A stretch of DNA of 64,000 bases, from assembly GCF_905220565.1 (NCBI RefSeq), contig NC_059414.1:10290001-10354000 (forward strand). Direction: 5' to 3'. The notes beneath the pieces were generated by a model that searched no databases, was not told the DNA's origin, and saw nothing but the letters and a program-made list of their open reading frames with translations. The translations under genes and the position numbers were made by a program. This document shows, piece after piece, positions 1-11,530 of the stretch (positions are counted from its first letter, which is position 1; every line of letters starts with the position of its first letter). The DNA is from Melitaea cinxia. Its lineage: Eukaryota > Arthropoda > Insecta > Lepidoptera > Nymphalidae.

Positions 1-297
1 GATGACGCGCGAACTTCGATTACCATTTTTATGAGAATGTTGTGAGTTTACATACTGATCTATATAAACAAAGAAAGTGTTTATTTATGTCTCGATTACA
101 TCAATACAATTTTAAATTCTTTGAGCATTCTAACATCAAACTTAAAACAAAATGAGCTATGAAATACTATACATACCACGAAATATAGTAACGGTTTTAT
201 TTTTAAAATGTAAATATATATTTATTGATGTATATTTTTTTTGAAGAACATTCAAATGTTCTAAAAGTATTTAAAAAAAAACGAGTGTGCCGAAAGA

Positions 298-486
298 CTG
301 AAGAAAATCCTCTTTAGCTCCTACAGTAATATACGAAACGTTACTCTCTCTTTTTCTACCTTCACTAACTTATATCTCCCTCTCAACTTCCGTTCGCCTC
401 ACCCGATCACGGTTTTCGTAACGCTCCCGTCCCGTATTCACCAGCTTACTCCCCAAGTCAAGCTTACGTAAAGGATTTTTACTTCA
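298..486 (-). mobile_element. Family F MITE, copy F1
   Basis: About 190 bp bounded by related inverted ends (CTGAAGAAAATCCTCTTTAG on the left, the inverse type CTTTACTTCA-like on the right). The same body, with a GTGATCGG core and a run of AAAGAGAGA, recurs at 27,917, 44,345 and 51,465-51,875. It has no coding capacity, so it is best described as a non-autonomous element. Confidence 0.6.
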
Positions 487-1368
487 ACAAATTTAAATTT
501 AACACAATAATAGCATTACACGTTTTCAATATTATTTTCATCATCAACAATCCGTTCAAAATTTTATATAAATTCAGAACCGACAGCCTTAAGCTTAATT
601 ATATTAGGGCCAGGGGTTTGATAATTGGAAGGATTGCTAATGAATATATCTCGCTTAACTTTAGTAATAAACATAAATTTCTAATGCTTTTTTCCACATA
701 TCACATTCCTAATCATAATCTGTAAATCAAAAATTTGTAATTTTATCAGTTAGAGATGAAACAAGGACTTTAGAATATTATCACATCCGTAAAAAGTTTT
801 GTAGTGCATAATTTACGAATGAAAATTTATGTACAAACACATTGACAGTAGCACAGCCTCTCACATTAAGTACAACATGCATCTTACCGTCGTGAGTAAA
901 TATCATTCTCAAGATATTTCAATAGCGAATACAAACATGGATCTTCCTCTACTTTATTATTAGAATGGATTATACTTAGCAAAGTTTACATAGCTGCGAG
1001 CACGATGAAATTAAGTTAGTGTGATGCAGGCACGTTCTCAAGGCTTATTCATGCTTACGGAATATGAAATAACGGCGCTTGTTCTAATTCTGTCACAAAT
1101 TAAATTAAAAATATAATAATATATAAAAATGAAATTTAAAACAACAATAAAAATGGAAATAAAAACAATAAAAATGGAAATAAAAATAATTTAAAATACT
1201 AATAAATGCTTAATTGGTATTAAAATCTAAATAGATTTTTAAGATTAGTTAGGAAACGAATAAGATTCATTCAACGACAGACAAAATAACATCACAAGAT
1301 TTCGGTTTTATTTAGACCTTTAATGTATTTACTATTTCCTTAAGTATTTAGCATTTATATTTTCACAA
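487..1368. other. AT-rich sequence without recognisable features
   Basis: No ORF with coding character, no clear repeat from the local families and no tRNA-like segment was seen here. There is a short AAAATGGAAATAAAAA direct duplication near 1,150-1,190. Confidence 0.5.
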
Positions 1369-1860
1369 CGAGTTAGTGCAGCGGCCAGAGCACTGGTTTA
1401 TGGCTGTTTCGTTGGCGTTCGTGGGTTTGATCACATTCGAATACATTTGTATTGGCCATGCAGTTTTCCGCCGCGTTGGCGGAACCGTTACAGCCATGGA
1501 TTGTGCCTGTTGCGCTGGCGGTTGCGGGTCCCATCCTCGCACATGACAAACATTTGTATTGGCCATACAGGTGTTTGCCGTGGTCTGGGTGTTTGTGCAG
1601 TCCTTGTGGATCTCCCCACCGTGCCTCGGAGAGCACGTTAAGCCGTCGGTCCCGGTTGTTATCATGTACACCTAATAGCGATCGTTACTCATAGTAGGGA
1701 ATATATCCGCCAACCCGCATTGGAGCAGCGTGGTGGATTACGCTCTGATCCTTCTTCTTACATGGGGAAAGAGGCCTATGCCCAGTAGTGGTTTATTACA
1801 GGCTGAAGGGTATTCAGTTTTCCGTGGTCTAGGCGTTTGTGCTTGTGTATAGTAAGCGTT
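1369..1860 (+). mobile_element. Outer tRNA-derived SINE (family B), split by a second SINE
   Basis: The left part (about 1,369-1,470) is a degenerate tRNA-like head and the right part (about 1,825-1,860) is the continuation GTGGTCTAGGCGTTTGTGC. The two halves are separated by an inner full-length copy of the same family. Small ORFs across this block are by-products of the repeat and also occur in other copies. Confidence 0.7.
1471..1814 (+). mobile_element. Inner full-length tRNA-derived SINE (family B), nested
   Basis: A 344-bp SINE with a tRNA-like head (A-box-like and B-box-like segments, GCGGGTCCCATCC), a middle domain, and a tail ending near TTACAGGCTGAAGGG. It is flanked by the 10-bp direct repeat CAGTTTTCCG at 1,461-1,470 and 1,815-1,824, the target-site duplication of its insertion into another SINE. 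Its length matches the 346-bp copy at 43,478-43,823. Confidence 0.85.
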
Positions 1861-4008
1861 ACACAGGACTAAATCCTAGTTATTTTTTTAAATTATTTAC
1901 GTATCATACGTACGTATATCGGTAAAAAAAATTTAAGCCACAATAAAGATAGAGAAATATTTATAAAAAATATGAATAAAAAAAGGTGAATTTGTGTAGT
2001 CTAGTCACCAATATGCACATATCTTTATTATCAACCTACGCTGTTTTCGACCTACGTGACATGACTTAATACGTTCATTATATGTATATGTATATAGAGT
2101 ATATGCATGAACATATGTTGTGTTTAATGACTCTGAAATATATATACTCGTATAATTTGTAGTCATAACAATCGTTGACAGTTTTTTGTTTGTCGAAGAC
2201 GTTATTAGCTGCGTAAAAGTGGTGTTTACAAAGCGTTCGATTATGTATCTTCGATCAGTTCGAGTAGGCTTCAAATAGTAATATGACTTATTTTTAACGA
2301 GAACTAGAGAATCAGTTAGAAGCGTAGATTATTTATTTATTTATTTATTAGGAAAACAAACAGTGTTTTATTACAAAAAAAAAGAAAACAGCTAAATTAA
2401 AACTATACACCAATTACATGTTTTAACAATTAAATTACAAAAGAATAGCTTGTTCACTTGATACAGTTTTATTTAGATGATAAATGCCACCTACGTATCA
2501 GTTCGAGAGCCGTCAAACCAAGTGTTCGTTAAAGTATAGTTTTGAAATGAAGTCCTATGAGAATCTATAAGAAACTCAGGGTAGCTTTTGTAGCATATAT
2601 TTATTTTTAATTGTATTAGCTTGTATATAGTAATAAAATAAATAAACAAAAATATAACTTGAAGGTTAAATATACATGTGCTTATTTAATGTTAACTAGT
2701 AACTATCGTGTTAAAGTACGTACGTAAGTTTATAAGGTTAGGGAAGAGGTCATTAAAAATATTACGATTAAGAAATGTATATATAGATTTAAAGTCAAAT
2801 TAATAAAGATATAAAAAAAAATACTAATATTGACTACTATGTGAACCTGTCAAATTTTCAAATAATTTTCATACTTTCTAGTTGAATTTAGATTCTTAAG
2901 CAATCTCGTAGCTGAAAGATGCGAGGCCATGAATTGTGATGCGAATTGTGCGGCCAATGATTTAAATATAGCACATGATTTTAATTTACGTGATAATAAA
3001 GAATTTCTTTTAGAATAGTTTACGACTATTACCTTTTAATGCATCAAGTTGCAACGTCACGTTTGTCTACTAATTATGACGAGTTGGTTGTAAAATACCA
3101 TTATTTTGAAGTATCTAGTTTGATCTGACATATCATATTTGAGTTTTAAATATAAAAATTGTGACTTTAGTACATTTTCTTATATACGTCGGGGACTGAA
3201 AAATATTTTGAAAAAATGTGGAATGGATAAATGACAATCTGCATTGCAGGAACTTGATTTTTAACTTTCATCTCTCGTGACGTGAGTGTCTATCCTTGAT
3301 TTCCTGTAACTGTGTCTGCAGTGACGCATGTTATCAATAGCGTCGTATACAGGTTTGATTTAATTGTTTGTGACCTACTTCCGAATTTCCTCGACGTGTA
3401 GGTATCGGAGCTTCGCAAACGTGATAACACATATGATATTGTTATTCTATAGCAAATATCTATTCACTGTTCTAGTATTTTATTGTAATGGTAATAAAGT
3501 TCCAGTAACATCGGTCGTGGGTTTCATTATGAGTAGAAAGTAACCTGTATATATATTTTTGTTTTTATTATGGGTTTTTGCCCTTGTCCATCTTTCTGTT
3601 GTATATAGCACGTATCATAAAAATCTGATAACGACCATTACTTGCGATACGGAATTTCTAGGTTATAACGCAGTGTAGGAGCGCGTAGTGTATTAATATA
3701 TAGGTACTGTCATCTGTACACTTTGCCGAGAAGTCTTCAATCTTTTTCTGTTTAATTGATTAGACAGGTCAGCGGTTTTATCGATATTTAATTTTAATAC
3801 TTTTCTGACTGGTTGATGTTTGTAGTAACCCAACCCCGCATCCCTTCTCCCGATCTCTTCCGCTAATATGCTTCCTCGATAAGTTTACTTAATAACGTAA
3901 AATATTTTCCCAATCTAAAGTAAGGTCTTTTAGCTTGATTTGATCTATTAGTATACCGTATACCTATAGTTAAATATATATAAATATAAAGAATATAAAT
4001 ATCTTATA
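1861..4008. other. AT-rich sequence without supportable gene
   Basis: Only short, low-complexity ORFs; no domain, splice-paired exon or repeat boundary could be supported. There is an ATTT microsatellite at about 2,326-2,350. Confidence 0.5.
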
Positions 4009-4095
4009 ACATACACACACGGTCGTCTGTTCCTATGGTAAGCAACTTAATGCTTGTGTTACAGGTAACAGACGGCTGATATAGCTAAATATTTT
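4009..4095 (-). repeat. SINE family J, 3' fragment
   Basis: Contains the block GTCTGTTCCTATGGTAAGC and TTAATGCTTGTGTTA, shared in inverse orientation with 10,080-10,130 and 27,740-27,800. Only the 3' half is present. Confidence 0.6.
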
Positions 4096-5821
4096 TTTTT
4101 TGATAAATATACATCAAATATTATATAATTATATAGATATATAAATACAAATATCTATAGTAGTAAGTATACGGATATATTATATTGAATATATTGTCAA
4201 GCATCATAGTTCAGCATTTTAATACGCACAGCTTCAAGTCTGCTAGCTGTCCAGTCGCCTCTCATTGATTTCTTGCTTGTCGATATCAGACATTATATTC
4301 GTAAGGTGAACTACATCTATAGAAATAAAAATGAATGTTGCTAAGCGCATAGCTCGAGAATGACTGAAAGAAGCTCATAACCAATTCGGCTAATTTATTT
4401 TTTGTATGTTCCTTAAGGCCCATGGAAGGTTTTAATAATGAAAAAATAAAAAAAATAAAAATTTACTATCAACTTTTGACAGAACAAAGTCTGTCCGGGC
4501 AGCTAGTATATAATAAAAAAGTAAATAAATAATATTGAAGAAGTTAATTACTTGATAAAATACAATACATAAATGATAAATGTTCTTAGAAGTTACAGTA
4601 ATAATTTTGATCCTGAACAATGTCTTATTTATCATCATTATTGGTATAATTTACTGAACTCTCAGAATTCGACACTATGATTTTATTTTTATCTTTTTTA
4701 TGTAATATTTTATTCTATAAAGAATAGTGTAAGAAACACGGGCTTTACCACAGTCGGGTATGGGATTATAAAAGTTATATTACGGCAAAGTTCTTATGTG
4801 TTGCAATCTTGAAACGTCTTCGTCGATGTGAAACTTTGGAGTTCCTTCGGAAATTAGTTAATACTTGGCAAGTTCTTGTCAAGAATCAAGTTACTGACAT
4901 GTTATTGTCGATTAAGAAAATATTTTTTTAAATATCTTATTAATAATAATAATAATGTAAATGTTAATTAATTTCTGAATATGTTTCTAAGCGCTAAACT
5001 TGAAAACAACAACCTTAATCCCGAATGAAGTCTGGCTGATGGAAAAGTGATATACTTTTTGGCGTTTCACAGTTACTACGTGTTTCAAGAACAGTCGGAG
5101 ATCCGATGGCCAGTCATGACAACATATTTTGTTATATGTGCTACCTTGCAGATCACACAGATTTTTTTTTAATTTTATTTATAAAGAAAACATACAGCTT
5201 GTAATTAATTATACATATAAATCTTACAAACTTGAAAATACATACAAATATTAGTGGGGGTATACATTAAAATTGTACGAATTAATACAAAATTTAGTTT
5301 TTTTTTAACACAACATTGCATACGAAACAAAAATTACAGTAACAAATTTTTATTGATGATTAAGCGTTTCGGCTGTGTGTTAGAACTCATCCTACTAGGT
5401 TGAGTGTGAGGCGTATTATTTATTGTTTGCATTTACTAATGAACAATTCCGTATCAATTTTTGTTAAATTAGTTCAGTAGTTTCGATGTAATAATCGGCA
5501 AATTTGCCGAGAAACAGTACGACTGTAAAAATTAATTATCTATTGTAATGTACTATTAAATGCCCTTCAAAATACGTAAATTGTCTGTGACAGTTTTATT
5601 CTAAGTAAAGTAATATGCATGTTACTTATCATATTTATTGACCTACAAAACCCCAGTCTCTCTAAAACCGTTGGGAGCGGTATCGAAATAATTGTAATAA
5701 AATAGTAACATCTTATTTTATTCAATAAGATAATAATACCATTATGGTGTCTACGAAGCTGCCTAAACATCTTAATACAAATAAATAAAATTGGAGTGTC
5801 TGTTTGTAATATTAAAATAAC
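4096..5821. other. AT-rich sequence without supportable gene
   Basis: No coding exon or known repeat could be supported. The small minus-strand ORFs at 4,432-4,638 and 5,567-5,770 are hydrophobic, AT-driven translations with no recognisable domain. Confidence 0.5.
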
Positions 5822-6060
5822 CGCTTTTTAACCGACTTCAAAAAAAGGAGGAGGTTATTCAATTCGACCGTATATATATATGTATTTTTTTTTATGTATG
5901 TTCGGAGATAACTTCTTCGTTTATGAACCGATTTTGATAATTCTTTTTTTGTTGGAAATGAGATATTCATAGTTTGGTACCATGATAAGGAAACCAGGAT
6001 CTGATGATGGCATCCCAGAGAAATCGAGGGAAACTTTCAAAAATCGTAAGGATGACTAGT
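5822..6060 (+). mobile_element. Family C element, copy C1 (partial)
   Basis: Begins TTAACCGACTTCAAAAAAAG and follows the family consensus (AACCAGGATCTGATGATGG, GAGGGAAACT). The right half is replaced by a 130-bp tandem array built from the same CTGATGATGGAG sequence. Confidence 0.7.
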
Positions 6061-6125
6061 AAATTTAATCATGTTTTCATTAAGTACTATAAAGCACTAC
6101 TATTTAATAAAGGTCTGGAGTCGAT

Positions 6126-6590
6126 CTGATGATGGAGAAGAAAGATAGTCGAGGGAATTCTTCAACAATTTATAGCAATTACCTACTTTTTGAACTTAAT
6201 TCGTTTCTATTGATGAGAACTTTGCACCTGTATGAGTTATAAGTGCCATTAGAGTCTGATAATGAAGACAAAATATAGGCGAGGGAACTCTTTAACGATT
6301 TATAGCAATTACCTGCTCTTTGACCTTAATTCGTTTCTATTGATGAGAACTTTGCATATATATGAGTTATAAGTGCCATTTCAGTCTGATGATGGAGACG
6401 AAAGATAGTCGAGGGTACTCTTCAACGACTTATAGCAATTACCTGCTGTTTGAACTTAATTCGTTTCTATTGATGAGAACTTTGCACCTATATGAGTTAC
6501 AAGTGCCATTACAGTCTGATGATGGAGACGAAAGATAGTCGAGGGAATTTCTCAACAATTTACAGCAGTTACCTTTTGCTGTTTGACGAC
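6126..6590 (+). repeat. 130-bp tandem repeat, about 3.6 copies
   Basis: The segment CTGATGATGGAGACGAAAGA (with variants) starts at 6,126, 6,256, 6,386 and 6,516, an exact 130-bp period. Each unit also carries GAGGGAA...TTTATAGCAATTACCT and GATGAGAACTTTGCA. It appears to have grown from the family C copy immediately to its left. Confidence 0.9.
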
Positions 6591-6597
6591 CGCTTTG

Positions 6598-6690
6598 ATA
6601 TAATGGTGCATGTGCTGTGTCGGCGGCACCTAAACACCGACGGTCGCGGGTTCTATTCCAGCTCGGAGTGGATATTTATGTTTATATAAA
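6598..6690 (+). repeat. tRNA-like SINE head, type 2
   Basis: TAATGGTGCATG resembles an A box and GGTCGCGGGTTCTATTCC a B box. The same head occurs at 54,070 with the family B tail and, inverted, at about 47,515-47,610. It is a SINE promoter remnant, not a tRNA gene. Confidence 0.65.
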
Positions 6691-7318
6691 TACTAGCTGT
6701 GCCCGCGGCTTCGCCGGCGTTGAAATTAGTGTGTCACAAAGTTTTCCCAGCAAACTTCCAATGAAACTCTCATCAAAATCGGCTTAGCCGTTCTGTAAAC
6801 CTTCCTCTTGCCAATGGTGGAGCCCCTTCTCCAATGGTAAAGCCACATGAAAATCCGTTCAGTAGATTTTGAGCGGATTGATTGGACTTTGTTTTATAGT
6901 ACACTAACTGTTTCCCGCGACTACGTCCGCGTGGTTATGAATATATGCATTACTATTAAGATGTTTAACGCAAATTATTTTTTTATTTCAGTCACTTGAA
7001 ATGCTTATCAAACTGATTAACTTTTTAAAAGGGTTAGTATAATTTAATAGTTATTTTTATAAAACCTCTCTATACACCACATTTTTAGTTTTATTTTCAG
7101 GCTGTATATGTTTCATGCAAACTATCAACTCCAATTAAACCCCCTTAGCGGTGGAATTTAGTAAAATCCGTTCTTAGCGGATGTCTAGTAACTATAATCT
7201 ACCTCCCTGCCAAATTTTATCTTTGTCCAACCTGGATGGATTGACCATCCAACGGTTTTTGAGTTCTCGTGATGAGTGAGTTAGTGACCTTTCGCTTTTA
7301 TATATATAGATTACGATG
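6691..7318 (+). repeat. Family M interspersed repeat
   Basis: Starts CTAGCTGTGCCCGCGGCTTC, an abundant lepidopteran repeat start also seen near 28,560, 40,780, 50,503 and 50,757. Diverged, without coding capacity. Confidence 0.55.
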
Positions 7319-7855
7319 CATTATTTGGACACCTCCTCACTATCTATAGAGCATTTATTTTAAATTTCAAGTCTCTTACTTCAAAAACATAAGACTTTCA
7401 TACAAACTTCCGACCCCAGTTTTATCCCCTTAGGGGTCGATTCTCGTAAAATCAGTTCTTAGCATATGTCTACGCCCTATAAGGAAGCTACCTGCCAAAT
7501 TTCCAGTTTGTAGCTGTTATAGTTTCTGAGGTTTCGTGATGAGTGAGTCAACCTACCATCCCCCGTTTTAACTCCAAAAGAGAGTTGATTTCTAAATATA
7601 CATTATTTGGTCACCTTTCTACCATTTATAGAGCATAAATTTTAAATTTCAAGTCTCTTACTTCGAAAACTTAGGACTTTCATACAAACTTCCAACCCCC
7701 GTTTTACCCCCTTAAGGGTCGAATTTTGTAAAATCCGTTCTTAGCGGATGCCTACGTCTTATAAGAAGCCTACCTGCCAAATTTCAAGTTTGTAGGTGTT
7801 ATAGTTTCGGAGATTTCGTGATGAGTGACCTTTCGCTTTTATATATATTATAGAT
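7319..7855 (+). repeat. 282-bp tandem duplication within family M
   Basis: CATTATTTGG (7,601; CA plus TTATTTGG at 7,319) marks two copies 282 bp apart. Both continue with TATAGAGCAT, TTTCAAGTCTCTTACTTC, GACTTTCATACAAACTTCC and CTGCCAAATTT. A third, more diverged version of the last part lies at about 7,100-7,310. Confidence 0.8.
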
Positions 7856-7864
7856 TTATTTTTG

Positions 7865-8165
7865 GTCTAGTTGTTAATCCTTGTGGTTCTCCCAATCTAG
7901 CCTCGGAGAACACGCTAGGCTGTCAGTCCCGGTTGTTATTACGTACACCTGATAGCGAACTTTACTCATAGTATGTCGACGCGTTAGCGCAGCGGTCACA
8001 GCACCGGCTGTTGCGCTGGCGTTAGTGGGTTCAATCCCCGCGCACGACAGACATTTATACATATAGATGTTTGTCATGATCTGGGTGTTTGAGCTTGTGT
8101 ATTGTGTATGTTTCCGAAACCCCGACATAAGAGAAAAAGCATCCTTGTTAGGTCTACCCATCACT
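7865..8165 (+). mobile_element. Composite SINE (family B) fragments
   Basis: A middle/tail segment (GAGAACACGCTAGGCTGTC...TAGCGA.CTTTACTCATAGTA) is followed directly by a separate tRNA-like head (GCGTTAGCGCAGCGGTCACA ... GGGTTCAATCC) and its CATGATCTGGGTGTTTG extension. It looks like one SINE inserted into another, then truncated. Confidence 0.65.
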
Positions 8166-9121
8166 AAAAATTATAAAATAAAATAATTTTTAACAAAAAA
8201 AAACCGACTTCAAAAAGGAAACTAAAAAGTGAAAAATAAATTTACTTAGTACAAAGTAATTCGTATTTTGATTTAGTTAATCAGAAATGATTAAATCAAT
8301 ATTTTATAATTTTGAAGTTGGTGCCAAGAATCGCTTAATGTGTTCCTAAGCGCTTCGAAATCGAAAAGAACGGCTGAAATAGATAAGTAGATTTTTTTTC
8401 TAAAGTTATCAAATACTTGTAAGAGGTACATATGATACATGTACAAGCACAAAATGAACTGAAAAAAAAAGTGAAGATAATTTTAAAACATTCATCTCAA
8501 ATTTTTTATTATTTAAGATTACTGACTGAATTCCCTAGTAATCGATGATAATTTACTAGATAAAAGTAAATGTAAATTAAAATAATTAAATTGGACAATA
8601 TAATTGGACCATTTATAACTTTCATAACAAATTCTATATTTAAAATTAAAACTGACCATAGTCACCTGAGATTGGTTTATGAAAATGAATAAAGATTTTC
8701 CGTAAACAACATTGAAAATGTTTTTTAAAATACTGTATTATTATTTATATTGAATAACTATAAAAATTCAACACTGTCAATGTTAACGGGACCCGTCAAC
8801 GGAAGTAGGTCGAGCTTTCGTGTTCAATATTTCTTGAATATAACAATAAAACGCTTGTTTACAGTGATCATAAGTTTACAAGTATTTCTAGAGGTTATAA
8901 ACTGTTAGCTTTTTATTTGAGACACGTATGTATGAGAGTAGTTGGAGTTCAATACATTTTGGTACGCACATACACGCGCACTCACACACACACACACACG
9001 CAATGACGTTTTATATATAAATACTTAGAGAAATGAAATATTAATACTTTTTTACCGAATTCCATAAACAGATAACTTTTATTTACTCACACACAAACAG
9101 CAAAAAAACACACACGCACAA

Positions 9122-9156
<35 letters not shown>

Positions 9157-9936
9157 TACACACACACACACACACACACACCACCGACATACATAAGTTA
9201 AATGACTGAATATTTTTGTAATATTACATACACGATGTGTAGATAGGTATTTTGATGATATTTTGTTATAGATGCTTTTCTGCCACTATGAGTCGTAGGA
9301 TGATATCAAAAAAAAGATCAGGCAGTTTGGATATACATACCTACATATACACAAATAAATAAACAGAATTTGTAAATAATTTAAAAATTCTCTTCAATTG
9401 ATGAAGCACATTTAAATAAACACAATGAAATAAGCAAACTATTTTCAACAACAAGTTTGCGCGTTTGTTATCCTTTTCATCTGTTAGAGTTTCTAAAAAA
9501 ATACTTACAAAAATGTACACAGATGTATTCTGGTATGCATTGTTGATCGTGTTCATTCTAGTTTTCATTTGCTTACGTTTAAAAATAAATAATATTTAAG
9601 ATTTTATCATAATCGGTTTAGTATGTTTTGTAATACTAATAAAACTTTTAACAAAGTGTATACAATTGACTTAAAAAGTAGGCGGTACAGTTTATTCCTC
9701 CGTTCTAGGAAAAAATAGTAATTTCGTCTAACTTTCCATGGAAAAGTTGTCAGGTAACTGTCAATGAATACAACGTAGTGTACTTATCAAACACTGAAGC
9801 TGTTTGGAAAAATTGGTATTTAGATTTCTAGGCATTATATACATTTTGTATTTAAAACAAGAAGGACAGTATTCCATTTTTAAATCGATGAAAAACGTAT
9901 ATTAATGGCCAGTTGGAAGTTTTTATTTATTTTTTT
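8166..9936. other. AT-rich sequence with CA microsatellites
   Basis: No gene seen. It contains a short AACCGACTTCAAAAAGGAAA fragment of family C near 8,200 and two CA-rich tracts (listed separately). Confidence 0.5.
8985..9182. repeat. (CA)n microsatellites
   Basis: CA dinucleotide runs at about 8,985-9,000 and 9,094-9,182, interrupted by AAACATA and AAAAAACA segments. Confidence 0.9.
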
Positions 9937-10165
9937 ATACTAGCTCGTTGGCGCAGTTTGTAGTGCTCCGCGGGATGCAGGTTCGATTCCCGTCTGAGTC
10001 TGGGTGTAATATTTGAATTTATATATTTATATACGTTTTAATTTAAAAAGAAAGGATTTAGCTATATCAGCCGACTGTTACAACACAAGCATGAAGTTGC
10101 TTACCATAGGAACAGACAACCGTGTGTATACGATAATTATTATAAGATATTTATTTATTTATTTA
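9937..10165 (+). mobile_element. tRNA-derived SINE, family J
   Basis: The head TTGGCGCAGTTTGTAGTGC plus B box GGTTCGATTCCCG is followed by GAGTCTGGGTGTAATAT, an AT spacer, a CCGACTGTTACAACACAAGC block and a TTATTTATTTA tail. The same organisation occurs at 27,588-27,835. Confidence 0.75.
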
Positions 10166-10562
10166 TAGTTAGTAGTTGTTCCTTTTTTTTACATTTTGAC
10201 TACTGTTTTGTCTTTTACAAGTATATAGGTACATACAAGCATATGTTTATATTATATTGTATTAGAATCTTGCACATCTTAAGGTCGGCTAGTATAAGAA
10301 CCAGTAACACTTGCCTATTGTTCATACTTCAATTGTAAGTTTAAATGTAAGGTAAACTATACTTATTTACATGAACAACTAATTATTATGAATTAACATT
10401 TTTTTACACGCGTCCATTGTAATAACTTTTTTCAGTTATGGAATTACTTTCTCTGGAGAATACATTATTTTTGAGTTTCATAGGCTATATTTTATTTTGA
10501 TAACAGGTTGAATAATTAACATCCTTAAAATGAATTGGAAGAAAAAGCTGCGACGCTTTAAC

Positions 10563-10634
10563 CGCTTACGTTGCGTTACGTTGCGTTACGTTGTGTTACG
10601 TCGCGTTACGTTGCGTTACGTTGCGTTACGTTGT
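10563..10634 (+). repeat. 10-bp minisatellite
   Basis: About seven copies of TTGCGTTACG with single-base variants (TTGTGTTACG, TCGCGTTACG). Confidence 0.9.
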
Positions 10635-11280
10635 TAGCATTAAGTTATGGTAAATGATATTTTATTACAGTGTAATAAAAAATGTTAGTCTTTAGCAGAT
10701 CTAAAATAAGTCCATGACACCAATGATAAGTTAAACATAGAAAGAGGTGTATTAGCGTTATTATAAAGTGTATCTTACTAATCCTTATGCGTAAAAGTTT
10801 TTTTTTTTTTATCATTGTACAAAAAATTCATATAAATTATTTAAAATTTTATATATTATTGTACAAATGGTATTTTGTTTGGACTCGTATTTTAAGAGTT
10901 AAGGTAAAAAAATGTGCAGAATGGACAAAAATACTAAATAAATTCATGTACCTACGTGATAAATTAAAATGTATTTTTGTAATATGTTGAATTGCTTAAA
11001 AAAATAGGATGCGATGAAAAGCGTGTAAAAATATTTATAAAGCACAAATTATTTCATTGATATACACATTTAGTTTCAAGTGCTTTTGTAAAAACGTCAA
11101 TAAAATAAAAGCTATTAAATTTATTATTTATTATACCGGAAAATGTATCGGAAATAGGATATAAGGTAAACGACCTATATCCGTTATCGGAACAAAAGAA
11201 TACTCATAAACTTATTAACTCCCCAGAGCCCGATGTAATGACAGTTAATATTAAGTATTAACGATTTTGTAGCTCCCTAA
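10635..11280. other. AT-rich sequence without supportable gene
   Basis: The small plus-strand ORF here (10,787-10,990) is low-complexity Lys/Ile/Phe-rich and not credible as coding. No repeat boundary recognised. Confidence 0.5.
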
Positions 11281-11530
11281 TGAAACAGAATCCACTAGAA
11301 CGAGCGGAACAAACGTGTTCCGAACAAAAGGGACAGCCCTATAAATACATGTACCTGTGACAATTCGTCGACTATAGTCTCAATGCCGTTGTAATAAGGA
11401 CGGATGGGTGTAGCTGTGGAAACGGAACGTCCCTGTGTTATACCGGGTTTTGCGTCAGTGCCGCGCGTGGCGCCACTGTGCGTGGCCGTCGCGACGCTCC
11501 CGAAGTCACCCCGCGCTTTTCACTAAAAAG
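11281..11530 (+). promoter_or_regulatory. CpG-rich block with TATA and initiator-like motifs; candidate promoter or 5' exon
   Basis: In an otherwise very AT-rich region this block has many CpGs (GCCGCGCGTGGCGCCACTG, GTGGCCGTCGCGACGC). It carries CCTATAAATAC at about 11,339 with a possible start near +30, and an arthropod initiator-like TCAGT at about 11,452. It has no similarity to the repeat families in this window. It could be an upstream promoter of the RhoGEF gene about 9 kb downstream, a promoter of a gene outside the window, or chance. No coding exon could be shown. Confidence 0.3.

Noticed and set aside
1363..1694. ORFs of 60-102 codons in SINE copies (also near 43,558-43,884 and 8,000)
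   Set aside because: The same peptide-like strings recur in every family B copy, in either orientation and with frameshifts; they are SINE sequence, not genes.
7980..8060. tRNA gene candidates at SINE heads (also 25.8, 32.4, 33.1, 43.75 and 54.1 kb)
   Set aside because: They have A-box and B-box-like sequence but no full cloverleaf, and are joined to SINE bodies.
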